Shown: positions 32,890-42,246, counted from the first letter of the stretch. The stretch: DNA of 53,617 bases from a bacterium (GCA_023251935.1 JAHEXV010000009.1:1-53617); one strand, 5' to 3'. Notes: generated by a model from the sequence alone, not told the origin. Translations and numbers: made by a program.

Positions 32890-33537
32890 GTGGCCGGGCT
32901 CGCCGTCTGCGGCGGCAGCGTCCTCCGCGGGTTCGACCTCTCGCTTCCAGGCGCGCTCTTCGTGCAGCGCCACGGCACCGAGCGCTACCTGCTCCCGCAC
33001 CGGATCGATCACCTCGCCAACATGCGATCCGTGGCGGAGGCCGGCTGTGACCGGGTGCTGGGGATCGGCTCGGTGGGCGGGCTGCAACCGGAGCTCGGCC
33101 CGGGAGCGCTGATCTGCCCGGACGACTTCGTCGCGCTGGGAGTCGATCCGATGCCGTTCGACGACGAGCGAGCGCACAGCGTGCCACGGTTCGATCCCAA
33201 CTGGCGCCGCCGCGTCGTCGCAGCGTGGCGGGACCGGGTGGGCTCGCCGATTGCCGACGGTGGCGTCTACTGGCAGACGCGCGGGCCGCGGCTCGAGACT
33301 CCGGCGGAGATCCGCCTGATCGCGGCCCACGCCCAGGTCGTGGGGATGACGATCGCCTCGGAGTGCCTCGCCGCCGCTGGCGCCGGCCTGGCCTATGCGG
33401 CGATCTGCGTGGTCGATAACCTCGCCAACGGCGTGAGTGAGCGCGTGTTGACGATCGAGGAGCTCGAGGCCGGCCGGGCTCGAAACCGCGACGCGTTCGC
33501 GCGGGGGCTTCGGCAACTGGTGCCCGCACTGGCATGA
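32890..33537 (+). CDS. MTAP-family purine nucleoside phosphorylase
   Basis: A 215-residue phosphorylase, shorter than typical 240-290-residue relatives because the N-terminal loop is compact. It has the family phosphate/nucleoside motifs VQRHGTERYLLPHRIDHLAN, GIGSVGGL, WQTRGPRLETPAEIRL and VGMTIASECLAA. It starts with GTG one base after the PAP2 stop and overlaps the next gene by 4 nt (ATGA). The partner deaminase suggests the true substrate is 5'-methylthioinosine or another deaminated nucleoside rather than methylthioadenosine. Confidence 0.82.
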   Translation: MAGLAVCGGSVLRGFDLSLPGALFVQRHGTERYLLPHRIDHLANMRSVAEAGCDRVLGIGSVGGLQPELGPGALICPDDFVALGVDPMPFDDERAHSVPRFDPNWRRRVVAAWRDRVGSPIADGGVYWQTRGPRLETPAEIRLIAAHAQVVGMTIASECLAAAGAGLAYAAICVVDNLANGVSERVLTIEELEAGRARNRDAFARGLRQLVPALA

Positions 33538-34790
33538 CCCTGGCGGTCGTCGGTGCTCGGGTCGAAGGGGAGACCGTCGGGCTGCGAGCCGAGGGGGGGC
33601 GGATCGTGGAGCTCGGGCCGGGCGTCGAGGGACGGACCGGCGACGAGCTGATCGAAGCCGAGGGCAAGGCCCTGGTGCCCGGCCTGGTCAACGGGCACAC
33701 ACACGCGGCGATGACCCTGTTCCGCGGCCACGGAGACGACCGGCCGCTGATGGAGTGGCTGCGTGAGGTGATCTGGCCGGTCGAGGCCCGACTGACCGAC
33801 GACGACGTCTACTGGGGCACGCGGCTCGCCTGCGTCGAGATGGTCCGCACCGGCACGGTGCGATTCTGGGACATGTACTGGCGTCCGGGGGCGACCGCGC
33901 GAGCCGTCGAGGACGCCGGGCTCCGGGCGACGGTCGGGGCGCCGCTGATCGACCTCGGGGACGCCGCCGGGGGTGGCAGCCTGCCCGACGCGGCCGAGCG
34001 CGCGTTGGAGGAGGTCGGGGAGGCCCGCGAGCTGGTGCAGCCGGCGCTCGCCCCGCACGCCATCTACACCGTGAGCGAGCCATCGCTGCGCTGGATCGCG
34101 GACGCGTCGAGGGAGCGCGAGCTGCCCGTCCAGATCCATCTCTCGGAGACCGAGGACGAGGTCGCCCGGTGCGTCGCCGAGCACGGCGCCAGACCCGCTG
34201 AGTACCTCGAGCGGCTCGGCCTGCTCGGGCCCGCGACGCTGCTCGCCCATGGCGTGTGGCTGGACGATTCCGAGCTCGAGCTGATCGCCGCCCGGAGCGC
34301 CACCGTGGTCACCAACCCGGTCGCCAATCTGAAGCTCGCGGTGGGGCGGGTCTTTCCCTATCTGGACGCGCGCCGGCACGGCGTCCGAGTCGGCCTGGGG
34401 ACCGACGGAGCCGGCTCCAACAACTCGCTCGACCTGTTTCAGGACGTGAAGACCTTCGCGCTCCTGCAGAAGCACGAGGCCCGCGATCCGGCCGCGGTCC
34501 CGGCCCGCGAGGCGTGGGAGGTCGCCACCGGCGGAGGGTCGTCCCTGCTGGCGGGCAGCGCCTCGCTCTCGGTCGGCGACCCGGCGGACTTCCTGCTCCT
34601 GCGGCCCGACGCGCCGGAGCTCGAGATCGGAGACTTCACCGCCGGGCTCGTGTACGCGGCGTCGGGATCGATCGTCGACACCACGGTGGTCAACGGCAGG
34701 GTCTTGATGCGTGACGGCCGGGTCCCCGGGGAGGACGAGATCCTCGCCCACGCGTTGGAGCGGGCGCGGGGATTGGGACTCGCCGCCTAG
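33534..34790 (+). CDS. mtaD: Amidohydrolase, MTA/SAH deaminase type
   Basis: A 418-residue metal-dependent deaminase of the amidohydrolase superfamily. Metal ligands are in NGHTHAAM (53-60), QIHLSETEDEV and GTDGAGSNN; substrate-site marks are APHAIYTVS and NPVANLKLAVGRV. Family members deaminate 5'-methylthioadenosine, S-adenosylhomocysteine or aminofutalosine. Overlap with the phosphorylase gene argues for sequential action: deamination followed by phosphorolysis. Aminofutalosine deaminase for menaquinone synthesis is the main alternative. Confidence 0.82.
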   Translation: MTLAVVGARVEGETVGLRAEGGRIVELGPGVEGRTGDELIEAEGKALVPGLVNGHTHAAMTLFRGHGDDRPLMEWLREVIWPVEARLTDDDVYWGTRLACVEMVRTGTVRFWDMYWRPGATARAVEDAGLRATVGAPLIDLGDAAGGGSLPDAAERALEEVGEARELVQPALAPHAIYTVSEPSLRWIADASRERELPVQIHLSETEDEVARCVAEHGARPAEYLERLGLLGPATLLAHGVWLDDSELELIAARSATVVTNPVANLKLAVGRVFPYLDARRHGVRVGLGTDGAGSNNSLDLFQDVKTFALLQKHEARDPAAVPAREAWEVATGGGSSLLAGSASLSVGDPADFLLLRPDAPELEIGDFTAGLVYAASGSIVDTTVVNGRVLMRDGRVPGEDEILAHALERARGLGLAA

Positions 34791-34797
34791 CTTCTGC

Positions 34798-35766
34798 CTA
34801 GTCCTCGCGCGCTCCGGAAACCTTGCTCCAGTGGGTGGCGACGACGGCGCCGTCGTGGGCGCTCGCCGGTGCGGATGCCCGGCTGACGCCCGCCCATCCG
34901 GGGCGCTCGTCCGCCCGGCGCAGGGCGGCGTCGAGGTAGTCCTCGATCAGCGCCAGCCCCTCGAGCCCAGGCACCTCCGAGATCGCGCGGTCGATGCCGC
35001 GGGCCTGCTCGCGGCCCTCGGGACCGTCGCCGAACAGGTAGATGGCCAGCGCGTCGACCTCCTCCTCGCTCTTCACGCCGGCGCCGACGGGAGTCCACAG
35101 GGTCCTGAGCACGTACCGCACCAGTCGGCGCGCGACGCCCGAGCGCTGCATGCGAGCCTTGGCCTGGGCGCGATAGAAGGCGAAGTGGCGGCGCTCGTCC
35201 TGGATCACCTTGCGCAGCAGCTTGTGCAGCTCCGGGTGGTCGCACCGGCGCATCAGGGCGTGATACCCGGTTAGTGTCGTGAGTTCGTTGACCGCTCCCC
35301 ACATCATGTGGATGGCCGCGAAGTCGCGGGTCATCATCGAGCCCAGCATCGTCGGGAGGATCCCAAGGCCGTTTCCCACCCCGACTCGCACCCGCAGGTC
35401 TCGCCAGCGGTTCGGGTGGGTCGGCATCGGGGTCGAGCCGTCGGGTAGCTTGGGCTCGGCCGGGACCTCGATCCCGTACGAGCGCAGGAAATCCGAGAAC
35501 GCCTCGCCGTGCCACAGCTCCTCGTAGACCCAGCAGCTGAGGAAAGCGGTGATCTGCGGGTCCGCCGCGACCCGGGTGGCGAGCAGGTCGCGCAGGTAGA
35601 TCACCGTGTGCGTCTCGATGTCCATCATGTAGTGGAGGCACATCACGTCGCCGTCCGACAGCGGGTGATCCGGGACCTTGAGCCAGTCGATCTCGCTCAG
35701 GTCGACCTTTTTCGAGTTGCGCAGGTAGCGGTCGAGATCGAATTCGACCGTCGTCGGCTGGCTCAT
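34798..35766 (-). CDS. Acyl-ACP desaturase-like di-iron protein
   Basis: A 322-residue ferritin-like protein. The di-iron ligands are seen as E51 (MMDIETHT), EELWHGE (82-88: E82, E83, H86), a third glutamate in AVNELTTLTGY and DERRHFAF (E and H). This is the pattern of soluble acyl-ACP or acyl-CoA desaturases of the plant/mycobacterial DesA type, which introduce a double bond in fatty acyl chains using O2. The ATG at 35766 has GGGAGGAG just upstream. Longer upstream frames are antisense to the c-di-GMP gene. Confidence 0.82.
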   Translation of the reverse strand: MSQPTTVEFDLDRYLRNSKKVDLSEIDWLKVPDHPLSDGDVMCLHYMMDIETHTVIYLRDLLATRVAADPQITAFLSCWVYEELWHGEAFSDFLRSYGIEVPAEPKLPDGSTPMPTHPNRWRDLRVRVGVGNGLGILPTMLGSMMTRDFAAIHMMWGAVNELTTLTGYHALMRRCDHPELHKLLRKVIQDERRHFAFYRAQAKARMQRSGVARRLVRYVLRTLWTPVGAGVKSEEEVDALAIYLFGDGPEGREQARGIDRAISEVPGLEGLALIEDYLDAALRRADERPGWAGVSRASAPASAHDGAVVATHWSKVSGARED

Positions 35767-35853
35767 CGGCTCCTCCCGTGCTGCTCTGGTTCGGTGCTGG
35801 AAGGTGCGACCCTGATGGGTGCGCGTCAATCTACGACGTTTGGGGCGAATTAG

Positions 35854-37578
35854 ATGAGTCCGGCGCCGCTCTCCGACCGTGTAGCCGACTGGGGTCGCAC
35901 CGCGGCCGGGCGGCTCGTCTGGGGGCGGGTCGTCCCGATGAGCGTGTTCGAGGACCGGGGCACGATGGCCCGGACGTTCACCTACCTGTTCGGGATCGGC
36001 GCCACCCTGCTCGTGTTCAGCCTGGCGCTCCCCCACGCGCCCGACCGCACCCTGGGGGTGATGGTCGGGGTCGCGGTCGGCGCCTACGCGGTTGCGGCGG
36101 GGTTCCTGATCGGTTTCGACCGCCTGCCGATGTGGAGCTATCGCGTCGCGCCGCTGGTCGGCACGATCATGATCGGGCTGCTGGCGTATTACGGCGGTCA
36201 GGGCGCCGCGCCCGCCTACGCGTTCTATCTCTTCTGGGTCGTGCTCGCCGCCTCGTACCTGTTCGGGGGGGCGCTCGCCGCGGCCCACGCGCTCCTCGCC
36301 TGCGCCGTCTACGGGTTCGTGATCCTGATTCGCGGCGACGTCGAGCTGGCGGCGTTGAACTGGACGATCGCCTCCGGCGCGCTGCTGGTCGCCGCGGCGG
36401 TGATGGCCGCGCTCGGCTTTCAAGTCGCACAGCTCGTCAGCCAGCTCGACGCCGTCGCTCGAACCGACTCGCTGACCGGTCTCGCGAGCCGCCGCGTGTT
36501 CGAGGAGAGGTTCTCCGCCGAGCTCGAGCGCTCGGCGAGGACCGGGCGAGCGCTCTCGATCCTGTTGCTCGACCTCGACTGGTTCAAGGAGTTCAACGAC
36601 CGCTTCGGGCACAACGCGGGGGACCGGGCGCTGGTCCTGCTCGCCGAGGCGCTGCGGCGCGCCGCGCGGGACAGCGACGTGGTCGCCCGCCTCGGCGGCG
36701 AGGAGTTCGCGGTGCTGGCGCCCGAGGCCGACGAGCGCGAGGGACTGGCGCTGGCCGAGCGGCTCCGCGCCGAGGTGAGCACGGCCTTCGCGCGCGAGCC
36801 GGCGCACCTCACAGTCAGCTGTGGAGTGGCCAGCTTCCCGGCCCACGGGATCACCTCGGGGGAGCTCCTCCACGCCTCCGACCGAGCGCGCTACGCGGCC
36901 AAGGAAGGCGGGCGGAACCGCTCCGTGGTCTTCAGCCACGAGCATGGGCCCGGCGAGGAGCCCGAGAGCGTGGGGATCGAGGGCGCCAGCCCCAGCCTGG
37001 CGTCGCTGATGTCGCTGGCGGAGGCGGTTGATCGTCGCAAGGGCTCGCCGGGCAACTCACGGCGCGTCGCCGGCTACGCGGAGCGGCTCGCTCGGAGCCT
37101 CAACCTCCCCGCCGACGACGTCGAGCGGGTCCGCGTCGCCGCCCTGCTGCGCGACGTCGGCGAGGTCGGCGTCGCCGAGTCGATCCTCGGTAAGGCGGGC
37201 ATGCTGACCGACGACGAGCGCGCCGAGCTGCGGCGACATCCGGAGATCGGCGCGCGGATAGTCGGCGCGGCGCAGATCGGCCGGGTCGACCAGTGGATCC
37301 TCACCCACCACGAGCGTCCGGACGGCGACGGATATCCGCGCGGCTTGAGTGACCACCAGATCCCCCTCGAGGGCAAGATCCTCGCCGTCGCCGACGCGTA
37401 CGCGGCGATGACCGCCGCCCGCCCGTACCGCCGCCCGTTCTCGTCGAAGCGCGCGCTGGCCGAGCTGCAGGCGAGAGCCGGGAGCCAGTTCGACCACGAG
37501 GTGGTGGAAGCCTTCCTGTCGATGCAGGGCGAGCTCGAGGTCGATGGCGAGGCCGCGGCGCGGCCCGCCGGTTCCTAG
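35854..37578 (+). CDS. Membrane diguanylate cyclase with degenerate HD-GYP domain
   Basis: A 574-residue protein. About five to six hydrophobic segments (42-190) lead into a GGDEF domain (200-362) with an intact GGEEF (281-285) and an inhibitory-site RDSD at 272-275, so it should make c-di-GMP. Residues 382-560 are HD-GYP-like: HHERPDGDGYP (485-495) is intact, but the HD pair reads R433-D434 (LLRDVGEVG instead of LLHDIGKIG). Phosphodiesterase activity is therefore doubtful, and the domain may sense or bind. The stop overlaps the acetoacetyl-CoA synthetase stop. Confidence 0.88.
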   Translation: MSPAPLSDRVADWGRTAAGRLVWGRVVPMSVFEDRGTMARTFTYLFGIGATLLVFSLALPHAPDRTLGVMVGVAVGAYAVAAGFLIGFDRLPMWSYRVAPLVGTIMIGLLAYYGGQGAAPAYAFYLFWVVLAASYLFGGALAAAHALLACAVYGFVILIRGDVELAALNWTIASGALLVAAAVMAALGFQVAQLVSQLDAVARTDSLTGLASRRVFEERFSAELERSARTGRALSILLLDLDWFKEFNDRFGHNAGDRALVLLAEALRRAARDSDVVARLGGEEFAVLAPEADEREGLALAERLRAEVSTAFAREPAHLTVSCGVASFPAHGITSGELLHASDRARYAAKEGGRNRSVVFSHEHGPGEEPESVGIEGASPSLASLMSLAEAVDRRKGSPGNSRRVAGYAERLARSLNLPADDVERVRVAALLRDVGEVGVAESILGKAGMLTDDERAELRRHPEIGARIVGAAQIGRVDQWILTHHERPDGDGYPRGLSDHQIPLEGKILAVADAYAAMTAARPYRRPFSSKRALAELQARAGSQFDHEVVEAFLSMQGELEVDGEAAARPAGS

Positions 37579-39581
37579 CCCTCGCTCTGTGCCGCAAGGC
37601 TTGCGGCCAGCTCGACGAAGTAGTCGAGCGCCGCCGGGTTGGCGAGCGAGTCGCGGCTCGCCGCCCGCTCCGGCGGGGTGCCGGCGAGGATCCGCTTCAC
37701 CGGCACCTCGAGCACCTTGCCGCTCAGCGTCCGGGGCACCTCGGCGATCTGGAAGACCTGGTTCGGGACGTGACGGGGGGAGCACTGATCGCGGATCCGG
37801 CGCTTGATCTCCTTCTCGAGGCCCTCGTCGAGGGCGGTTCCCGGCTCGAGGACCACGAACAGCGGCATCCAGCCCTCGGTCCCTGGTCGCGGCACGTCGA
37901 CCACCAGTGCGTCGACCACCGCCGGCAGGCCTTGAACGGCGCGATAGATCTCGCTCGTCCCCATCCGCACGCCCTGTCGGTTGATGGTGGAGTCGGATCG
38001 CCCGTAGATCACCGCGGTGCCGCGGGGGGTGATCTCGATCCAATCGCCGTGGCGCCACACCCCGGGGTATTGGTCGAAGTAGCTCGCCCGGTAGCGCGAG
38101 CCGTCCTCATCGCCCCACAGGAAGAGCGGCATCGAGGGCATCGGCTCGGTGATCACCAGCTCGCCGACCTCGCCGATCACCGACTCTCCGTCCTCGTCGA
38201 AGGCATGCACGCTGGCGCCCAGCGAGCGGCCCTGGAGCTCCCCGCTGTAGACCGGGAGCAGCGGAACGCCGCCGACGAACGCCGTGCAGACGTCGGTGCC
38301 GCCCGAGGTCGAGAACAGCCAGGTGTCGCGACCCACGTGCTCGTAGACCCATTCGAACCCCTCCGGTGAGAGGGGGGATCCGGTGGAGCCGATCGAGCGC
38401 AGGCGGGAGAGATCGCGGCTTGCGCCCGGCTCCAGGCCGGCCTTCATGCAGGCGGCGATGTAGCTGGCGCTGGTCCCGAAGCAGGTGATTCCCGCTCGTT
38501 CGGCGAGGTCCCACAGCACCCCCATGTCCGGGTGGCCGGGGCTGCCGTCGTAGAGCACGATCGAGGCCGGAGTCAAGAGGGCCCCGACGACGAAGTTCCA
38601 CATCATCCACCCGGTGGTCGTGAACCAGAAGACGCGATCGCCTGCCTGGGCGTCGACGTGGAGGTTGAGCTTCTTGAGGTGCTCGAGCAGGATCCCGCCG
38701 TGGCCCTGGACGATCGCCTTCGGGAGCCCGGTCGTTCCCGACGAGTAGAGCACCCACAGAGGGTGGTCGGCGGGGAGCTGCTCGAAGGCCAGCTCGGCGC
38801 CCTTGCCCGCCGCGAGCAGCTCCTCCCACCCGATCGCAGGGGCGAGCGGCGAGAGGTCGGGGTCGGGGTCGAGATAGGGGACGACGACCGTGAGCTCGAC
38901 CGTCGGCATCTCCCGCTTCAGCCCGGCGACGGTATCGAGGCGATCGAAGTCCCGGCCGTTGTACCGGTAGCCATCGACGCAGAACAGCACCTTGGGCTCG
39001 ATCTGGGCGAACCGGTCGACCACGCTGGAGGCCCCGAAGTCGGGGGAGCAGCTCGACCAGATGGCGCCGATCGACGCGGTGGCCAGGAAGGCGACCAGCG
39101 TCTCGGGGATGTTGGGCATGTAGGCGACCACCCGGTCTCCGCGCTGGACGCCGGCAGCGCGCAGCCCGGCGGCGACGCGAGCCACCTGGTCGCCGAGCTC
39201 GCCCCAGCGGAGCTCGGCGAGCTCGCGGAGCTCGGAGGCGTGCAGGACGGCGACCTCGTCCGCGGCCTTGTCGCGGAAGATGTGCTCAGCGAAGTTGAGC
39301 TCGGCGCCCGCGAACCAGCTCGCGCCGGGCATCGCCCGCTCGGTGAGCACCTGCGAGTAGGGCGTCGACGCCCGGACGTCGAAGAAGTCCCAGATCGACG
39401 CCCAGAACTCCTCCAGCTCGGTCACCGACCACTCCCAGAGCGAGCCGTAGTCGTCGAACCGGCGCCCGCGCTCGGCCTCGAGCCAGCGCATGTAGCGGGT
39501 CATCGTCGCGCGCTCGACGCTCTCCGCCGCTGGCTCCCAGAGGAGCCCGCCGCGCTCTGCCTCGGGGGTGGCCCTCTCCAT
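37575..39581 (-). CDS. aacS: Acetoacetyl-CoA synthetase
   Basis: A 668-residue ANL-family adenylate-forming ligase; length and motifs fit acetoacetyl-CoA synthetase. The P-loop reads VLYSSGTTGLPKAIVQGHGG, followed by TTGWMMWNFVVG, GSTGSPLSPEGFEW and STSGGTDVCTAFVGG. The C-terminal lid has YGRSDSTINRQGVRMGTSEI and the catalytic lysine region TLSGKVLEVPVKRI. It activates acetoacetate with ATP and CoA. The acetoacetate could come from the HMG-CoA lyase-like protein, and the product could go to hbd and ccrA. Confidence 0.92.
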   Translation of the reverse strand: MERATPEAERGGLLWEPAAESVERATMTRYMRWLEAERGRRFDDYGSLWEWSVTELEEFWASIWDFFDVRASTPYSQVLTERAMPGASWFAGAELNFAEHIFRDKAADEVAVLHASELRELAELRWGELGDQVARVAAGLRAAGVQRGDRVVAYMPNIPETLVAFLATASIGAIWSSCSPDFGASSVVDRFAQIEPKVLFCVDGYRYNGRDFDRLDTVAGLKREMPTVELTVVVPYLDPDPDLSPLAPAIGWEELLAAGKGAELAFEQLPADHPLWVLYSSGTTGLPKAIVQGHGGILLEHLKKLNLHVDAQAGDRVFWFTTTGWMMWNFVVGALLTPASIVLYDGSPGHPDMGVLWDLAERAGITCFGTSASYIAACMKAGLEPGASRDLSRLRSIGSTGSPLSPEGFEWVYEHVGRDTWLFSTSGGTDVCTAFVGGVPLLPVYSGELQGRSLGASVHAFDEDGESVIGEVGELVITEPMPSMPLFLWGDEDGSRYRASYFDQYPGVWRHGDWIEITPRGTAVIYGRSDSTINRQGVRMGTSEIYRAVQGLPAVVDALVVDVPRPGTEGWMPLFVVLEPGTALDEGLEKEIKRRIRDQCSPRHVPNQVFQIAEVPRTLSGKVLEVPVKRILAGTPPERAASRDSLANPAALDYFVELAASLAAQSEG

Positions 39582-39593
39582 GGGCCGCTTATA

Positions 39594-40811
39594 TCACCGG
39601 CGGTGCCGGCGACCGACGTCGCGGTCGAGCGCCCTGACGAGATCGAGCGCGAAGCCGTGGGCGCGGTCGAGCGTCCCGGGGTCGATCCGGTCGGGAACGT
39701 CGTCGAGGCGGTGGTAGGCCGCCGGGACGAGCGACCCCCGCTCGATCGTGGTGATCGTCGTGCACGGGTAGCGCGCCAGGCGAACGGGCAGCGCATCGCT
39801 CGCGAACCCCCATCGCAGCGGCTGCGCGCCTGGGCGCCGGCCCGGGTTCCGGGTCGCCGAGGCGACCGCGTCGCACAGCTCGATCACCCTGCGGTCCATT
39901 CCGAAGCTGACCGCGTGGCCCTCGCCGGTGACGTAGCGGACCTCCCCGCATCCCACGGACTCGATGTTGAGGAAGTAGGTCGCTTCGCGATCAAGCTCCT
40001 TTCGGTGGGCCCGCAGGAACCCGCGGATCCCCTCCATCAGGCACTCTCCGCCGCCCGCGAGGAGGATCCCGACGTCGAGGTTCTCGGGCGGGTCCGGGGC
40101 CAGCTCCTCGGCGAGCGAGAGCACGGTGGCCACCCCCGATGCGTTGTCGTTCGCCCCCGGCACGACGTCGGAGAGCTCGACGTTGACGAGCATCAGGATG
40201 CCGACCAGGAGGATCAGCGTCGGGATCAGCTGGAGGACCGAGATCAGGGTCGAGTCGGCGCCCGCAAGCCGGGCACCGAGGACCGGCAGCAGCGCCGCCA
40301 GCGACCAGAACAGGATCCGGAACGGGCCGAGGGGAAGGGGGGAGAGGCGGGCGAGCCTGGTGAACCGGGCGATCGTCCCGGGGCGGAAGAACGGGCCGGT
40401 GCGCGCAGCGTCGTAGTGGGCGCAGAGGAACAGGCGGGCGGGGGCGTTGGCGCGGCGGCCGGGGGAGACCACGTTCTGGGAGGCGCGCCGGAAGAACAGC
40501 CGCCGCAGCAGGTAGGTGCCGGCGTTGAGGTCGAAGTACATCGACGCCGCGGTCACCAGGACGATCGCGAAGCCCGCCGGTGGGCTGGCGATCGCGACCA
40601 GGCTGCCGGCGAGGCCGAGCAGGCAGTGGGCGGCCTGCACGAGGGCATACTGCGGGTGGACGTGGGTCGGTTCGACCTCGACCTGGCGCCCGCCGTCACG
40701 CAACCGCTTCGCCAGCCAGCTGCCGGCTCGCCGCTCGGCGTCGGTCCCGGCGAGCCGGTCCTCGTACGAGCACAGCTCGCGGATCACTTGCAGGCGGGCG
40801 GCGGCGTCCAC
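39594..40811 (-). CDS. M28-family zinc peptidase with membrane segments
   Basis: A 405-residue protein. The M28 zinc-site motifs are visible as LFLCAHYDAAR (His-Asp), PGANDNASGVA (the bridging Asp) and GGGECLMEGIRGF (general base Glu). Hydrophobic stretches near 70-110 and 190-240 interrupt the peptidase fold, so it is probably membrane-embedded. The GTG at 40811 is chosen because the longer open frame runs through tRNA-Leu on the other strand. Substrates could be peptides at the cell surface. Confidence 0.78.
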   Translation of the reverse strand: MDAAARLQVIRELCSYEDRLAGTDAERRAGSWLAKRLRDGGRQVEVEPTHVHPQYALVQAAHCLLGLAGSLVAIASPPAGFAIVLVTAASMYFDLNAGTYLLRRLFFRRASQNVVSPGRRANAPARLFLCAHYDAARTGPFFRPGTIARFTRLARLSPLPLGPFRILFWSLAALLPVLGARLAGADSTLISVLQLIPTLILLVGILMLVNVELSDVVPGANDNASGVATVLSLAEELAPDPPENLDVGILLAGGGECLMEGIRGFLRAHRKELDREATYFLNIESVGCGEVRYVTGEGHAVSFGMDRRVIELCDAVASATRNPGRRPGAQPLRWGFASDALPVRLARYPCTTITTIERGSLVPAAYHRLDDVPDRIDPGTLDRAHGFALDLVRALDRDVGRRHRR

Positions 40812-40857
40812 GGGCGGGGCATTATCGCCGCGGGGCGAAGCTATCGTGTCAAGGAAC

Positions 40858-40942
40858 GCCGGAGTGCTTGGAACTGGAATACAGCGTCGGCTCAAAACCG
40901 ATGGCCCTTCGGGGATTGTGGGTTCGAATCCCACCTCCGGCA
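40858..40942 (+). tRNA. tRNA-Leu (CAA)
   Basis: An 85-nt class II tRNA. The acceptor stem is GCCGGAG/CTCCGGC with discriminator A, the anticodon stem TCGG/CCGA encloses loop CTCAAAA giving CAA, and a long variable arm (GGCCCTTCGGGG) is followed by a standard T arm (GTGGG/CCCAC around TTCGAAT). CCA is not encoded. Confidence 0.95.
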
Positions 40943-41027
40943 CTGGCCCCCGACGATCCGATCCCAGTTATGCGTGGCATGGGTGCATAGCTGGGCTCAG
41001 TTCATCGCGCGCTAGCCTCGGACGACC

Positions 41028-41723
41028 ATGTGCGGGCGCTTCACGCTCACCAGCACCGACCCGGCGCGGATCCGGACCCGCTTCGGGCTCGACGAGTCCG
41101 CCGAGGTCGCCGAGGAGCCTCGCTACAACATCGCGCCGACCGATCCAGTGCTGGCGATCCGGCGCGCCGCGGGCGGCGCGCGCGAGGCGGGGCGCCTTCG
41201 TTGGGGCCTGATTCCGGGCCGCTGGGCCGAACGGCGCTCGGGACCGCCGCTGATCAACGCGCGTGCCGAGACGCTCCGCACCCAGCCCGCCTTCGCCGAG
41301 TCGTTTCGCGAGCGGCGCTGCCTGATCCCCGCCGACGGTTTCTATGAGTGGAGAAACGACGAGCGAGGCAAGACGCCGGTCTGGATCAGCCGTCCCGACG
41401 GCGACCTGTTCGCCTTCGCCGGCGTGTGGGCGGCGCTGCCGGAGCGCGACGGCTCGGGCGCCCTGCACAGCTGCTCGATTGTCACCTGCGAGCCGAACCG
41501 GCTGATCCGCCCGATCCACGGTCGGATGCCGGTGGTCCTCGCCCCGGATCAGGAGGCCGCGTGGCTCGACCCGGATCTAGCCGAGGACGACCTGCTCTCG
41601 CTGCTCGTCCCGGCCCCGGCGGAGCTCCTCGTCCTCCGCGAGGTGGGGGACGCCGTCAACGACGTTCGCGACGACGGCCCGCGGCTGATCGATCCGCGCC
41701 GGGCGCAGCCGCAGCTGCTCTAG
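41028..41723 (+). CDS. SRAP (YedK/HMCES-type) abasic-site protein
   Basis: A 231-residue SRAP-domain protein that crosslinks to abasic sites in single-stranded DNA and shields them. Catalytic Cys2 follows the start (MCGRF), with N78 in INARAET, E107 in FYEW and H164 in IHGRMP, the usual active-site set. TAGCCT at 41013-41018 lies 9 nt before the ATG with no Shine-Dalgarno. Its stop overlaps the stop of the convergent membrane-protein gene. Confidence 0.92.
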   Translation: MCGRFTLTSTDPARIRTRFGLDESAEVAEEPRYNIAPTDPVLAIRRAAGGAREAGRLRWGLIPGRWAERRSGPPLINARAETLRTQPAFAESFRERRCLIPADGFYEWRNDERGKTPVWISRPDGDLFAFAGVWAALPERDGSGALHSCSIVTCEPNRLIRPIHGRMPVVLAPDQEAAWLDPDLAEDDLLSLLVPAPAELLVLREVGDAVNDVRDDGPRLIDPRRAQPQLL

Positions 41724-42232
41724 TAGAGATCCTCGCCCTCGCCCTCGCCCGGGAGCGGGACGCCTCCCACCGGCCGTTCCTCCTCGACGTGCCACTCCTG
41801 GTTGAAGCCGACCATCGCGACGGTGATCAGCAGCAGCTGCACCGGCACCACCAGGAGGGTCAGCAGCCCGAGCAGGTCGTCGGGGAGGGGTGGGGGGCTG
41901 AGCCCGGTCTTCGAGCGCGCGAACCAGGCTGGCGCGGCGATCCCGGCGAAGATCGCCAGGATGATCGCCGAGGCCGAGGCCACCGGCAGGATGCCGCGGC
42001 TCCAGCGCGACACCAGCACCCCGAACAGCACGTAGAGCCCCGCCCACAGCAGGGTGATGATCCCGACCCCTGGGCTATCGATCCGCGGCCAGCCGCCGAC
42101 CGTAATCACGAACAGGAGCCCGGCGGTGACGAACAACAGCAGGGCGACGATCGCCTTGGTCGTCTTCGCCTCGGCCTTCTGCCTGTTGGGCCGCCACAGC
42201 TCGTAGCCGGGGCGGAGGGTCGTGACCTCCAT
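41720..42232 (-). CDS. Small four-helix membrane protein
   Basis: A 170-residue protein with four hydrophobic segments (about 25-45, 52-74, 78-100 and 120-142) and an acidic C-terminus (GEGEGEDLY). I do not recognise a family. The ATG at 42232 is supported by TAGACT (42246-42241, minus strand) 8 nt upstream. Much longer upstream frames run antisense through two tRNAs and the CAP gene and are ignored. Confidence 0.65.
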   Translation of the reverse strand: MEVTTLRPGYELWRPNRQKAEAKTTKAIVALLLFVTAGLLFVITVGGWPRIDSPGVGIITLLWAGLYVLFGVLVSRWSRGILPVASASAIILAIFAGIAAPAWFARSKTGLSPPPLPDDLLGLLTLLVVPVQLLLITVAMVGFNQEWHVEEERPVGGVPLPGEGEGEDLY

Positions 42233-42240
42233 CAGGTGCA

Positions 42241-42246
42241 AGTCTA
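42241..42246 (-). promoter_or_regulatory. -10 element for the four-helix membrane protein
   Basis: Reads TAGACT on the minus strand, 8 nt before the ATG at 42232; leaderless promoter candidate. Confidence 0.4.

Noticed and set aside
40812-40943. N-terminal extension of the M28 peptidase beginning MPEVGFEPTIPE
   Set aside because: That phrase is the well-known translation of the antisense of a tRNA T arm; it runs through tRNA-Leu. The GTG at 40811 is used instead.
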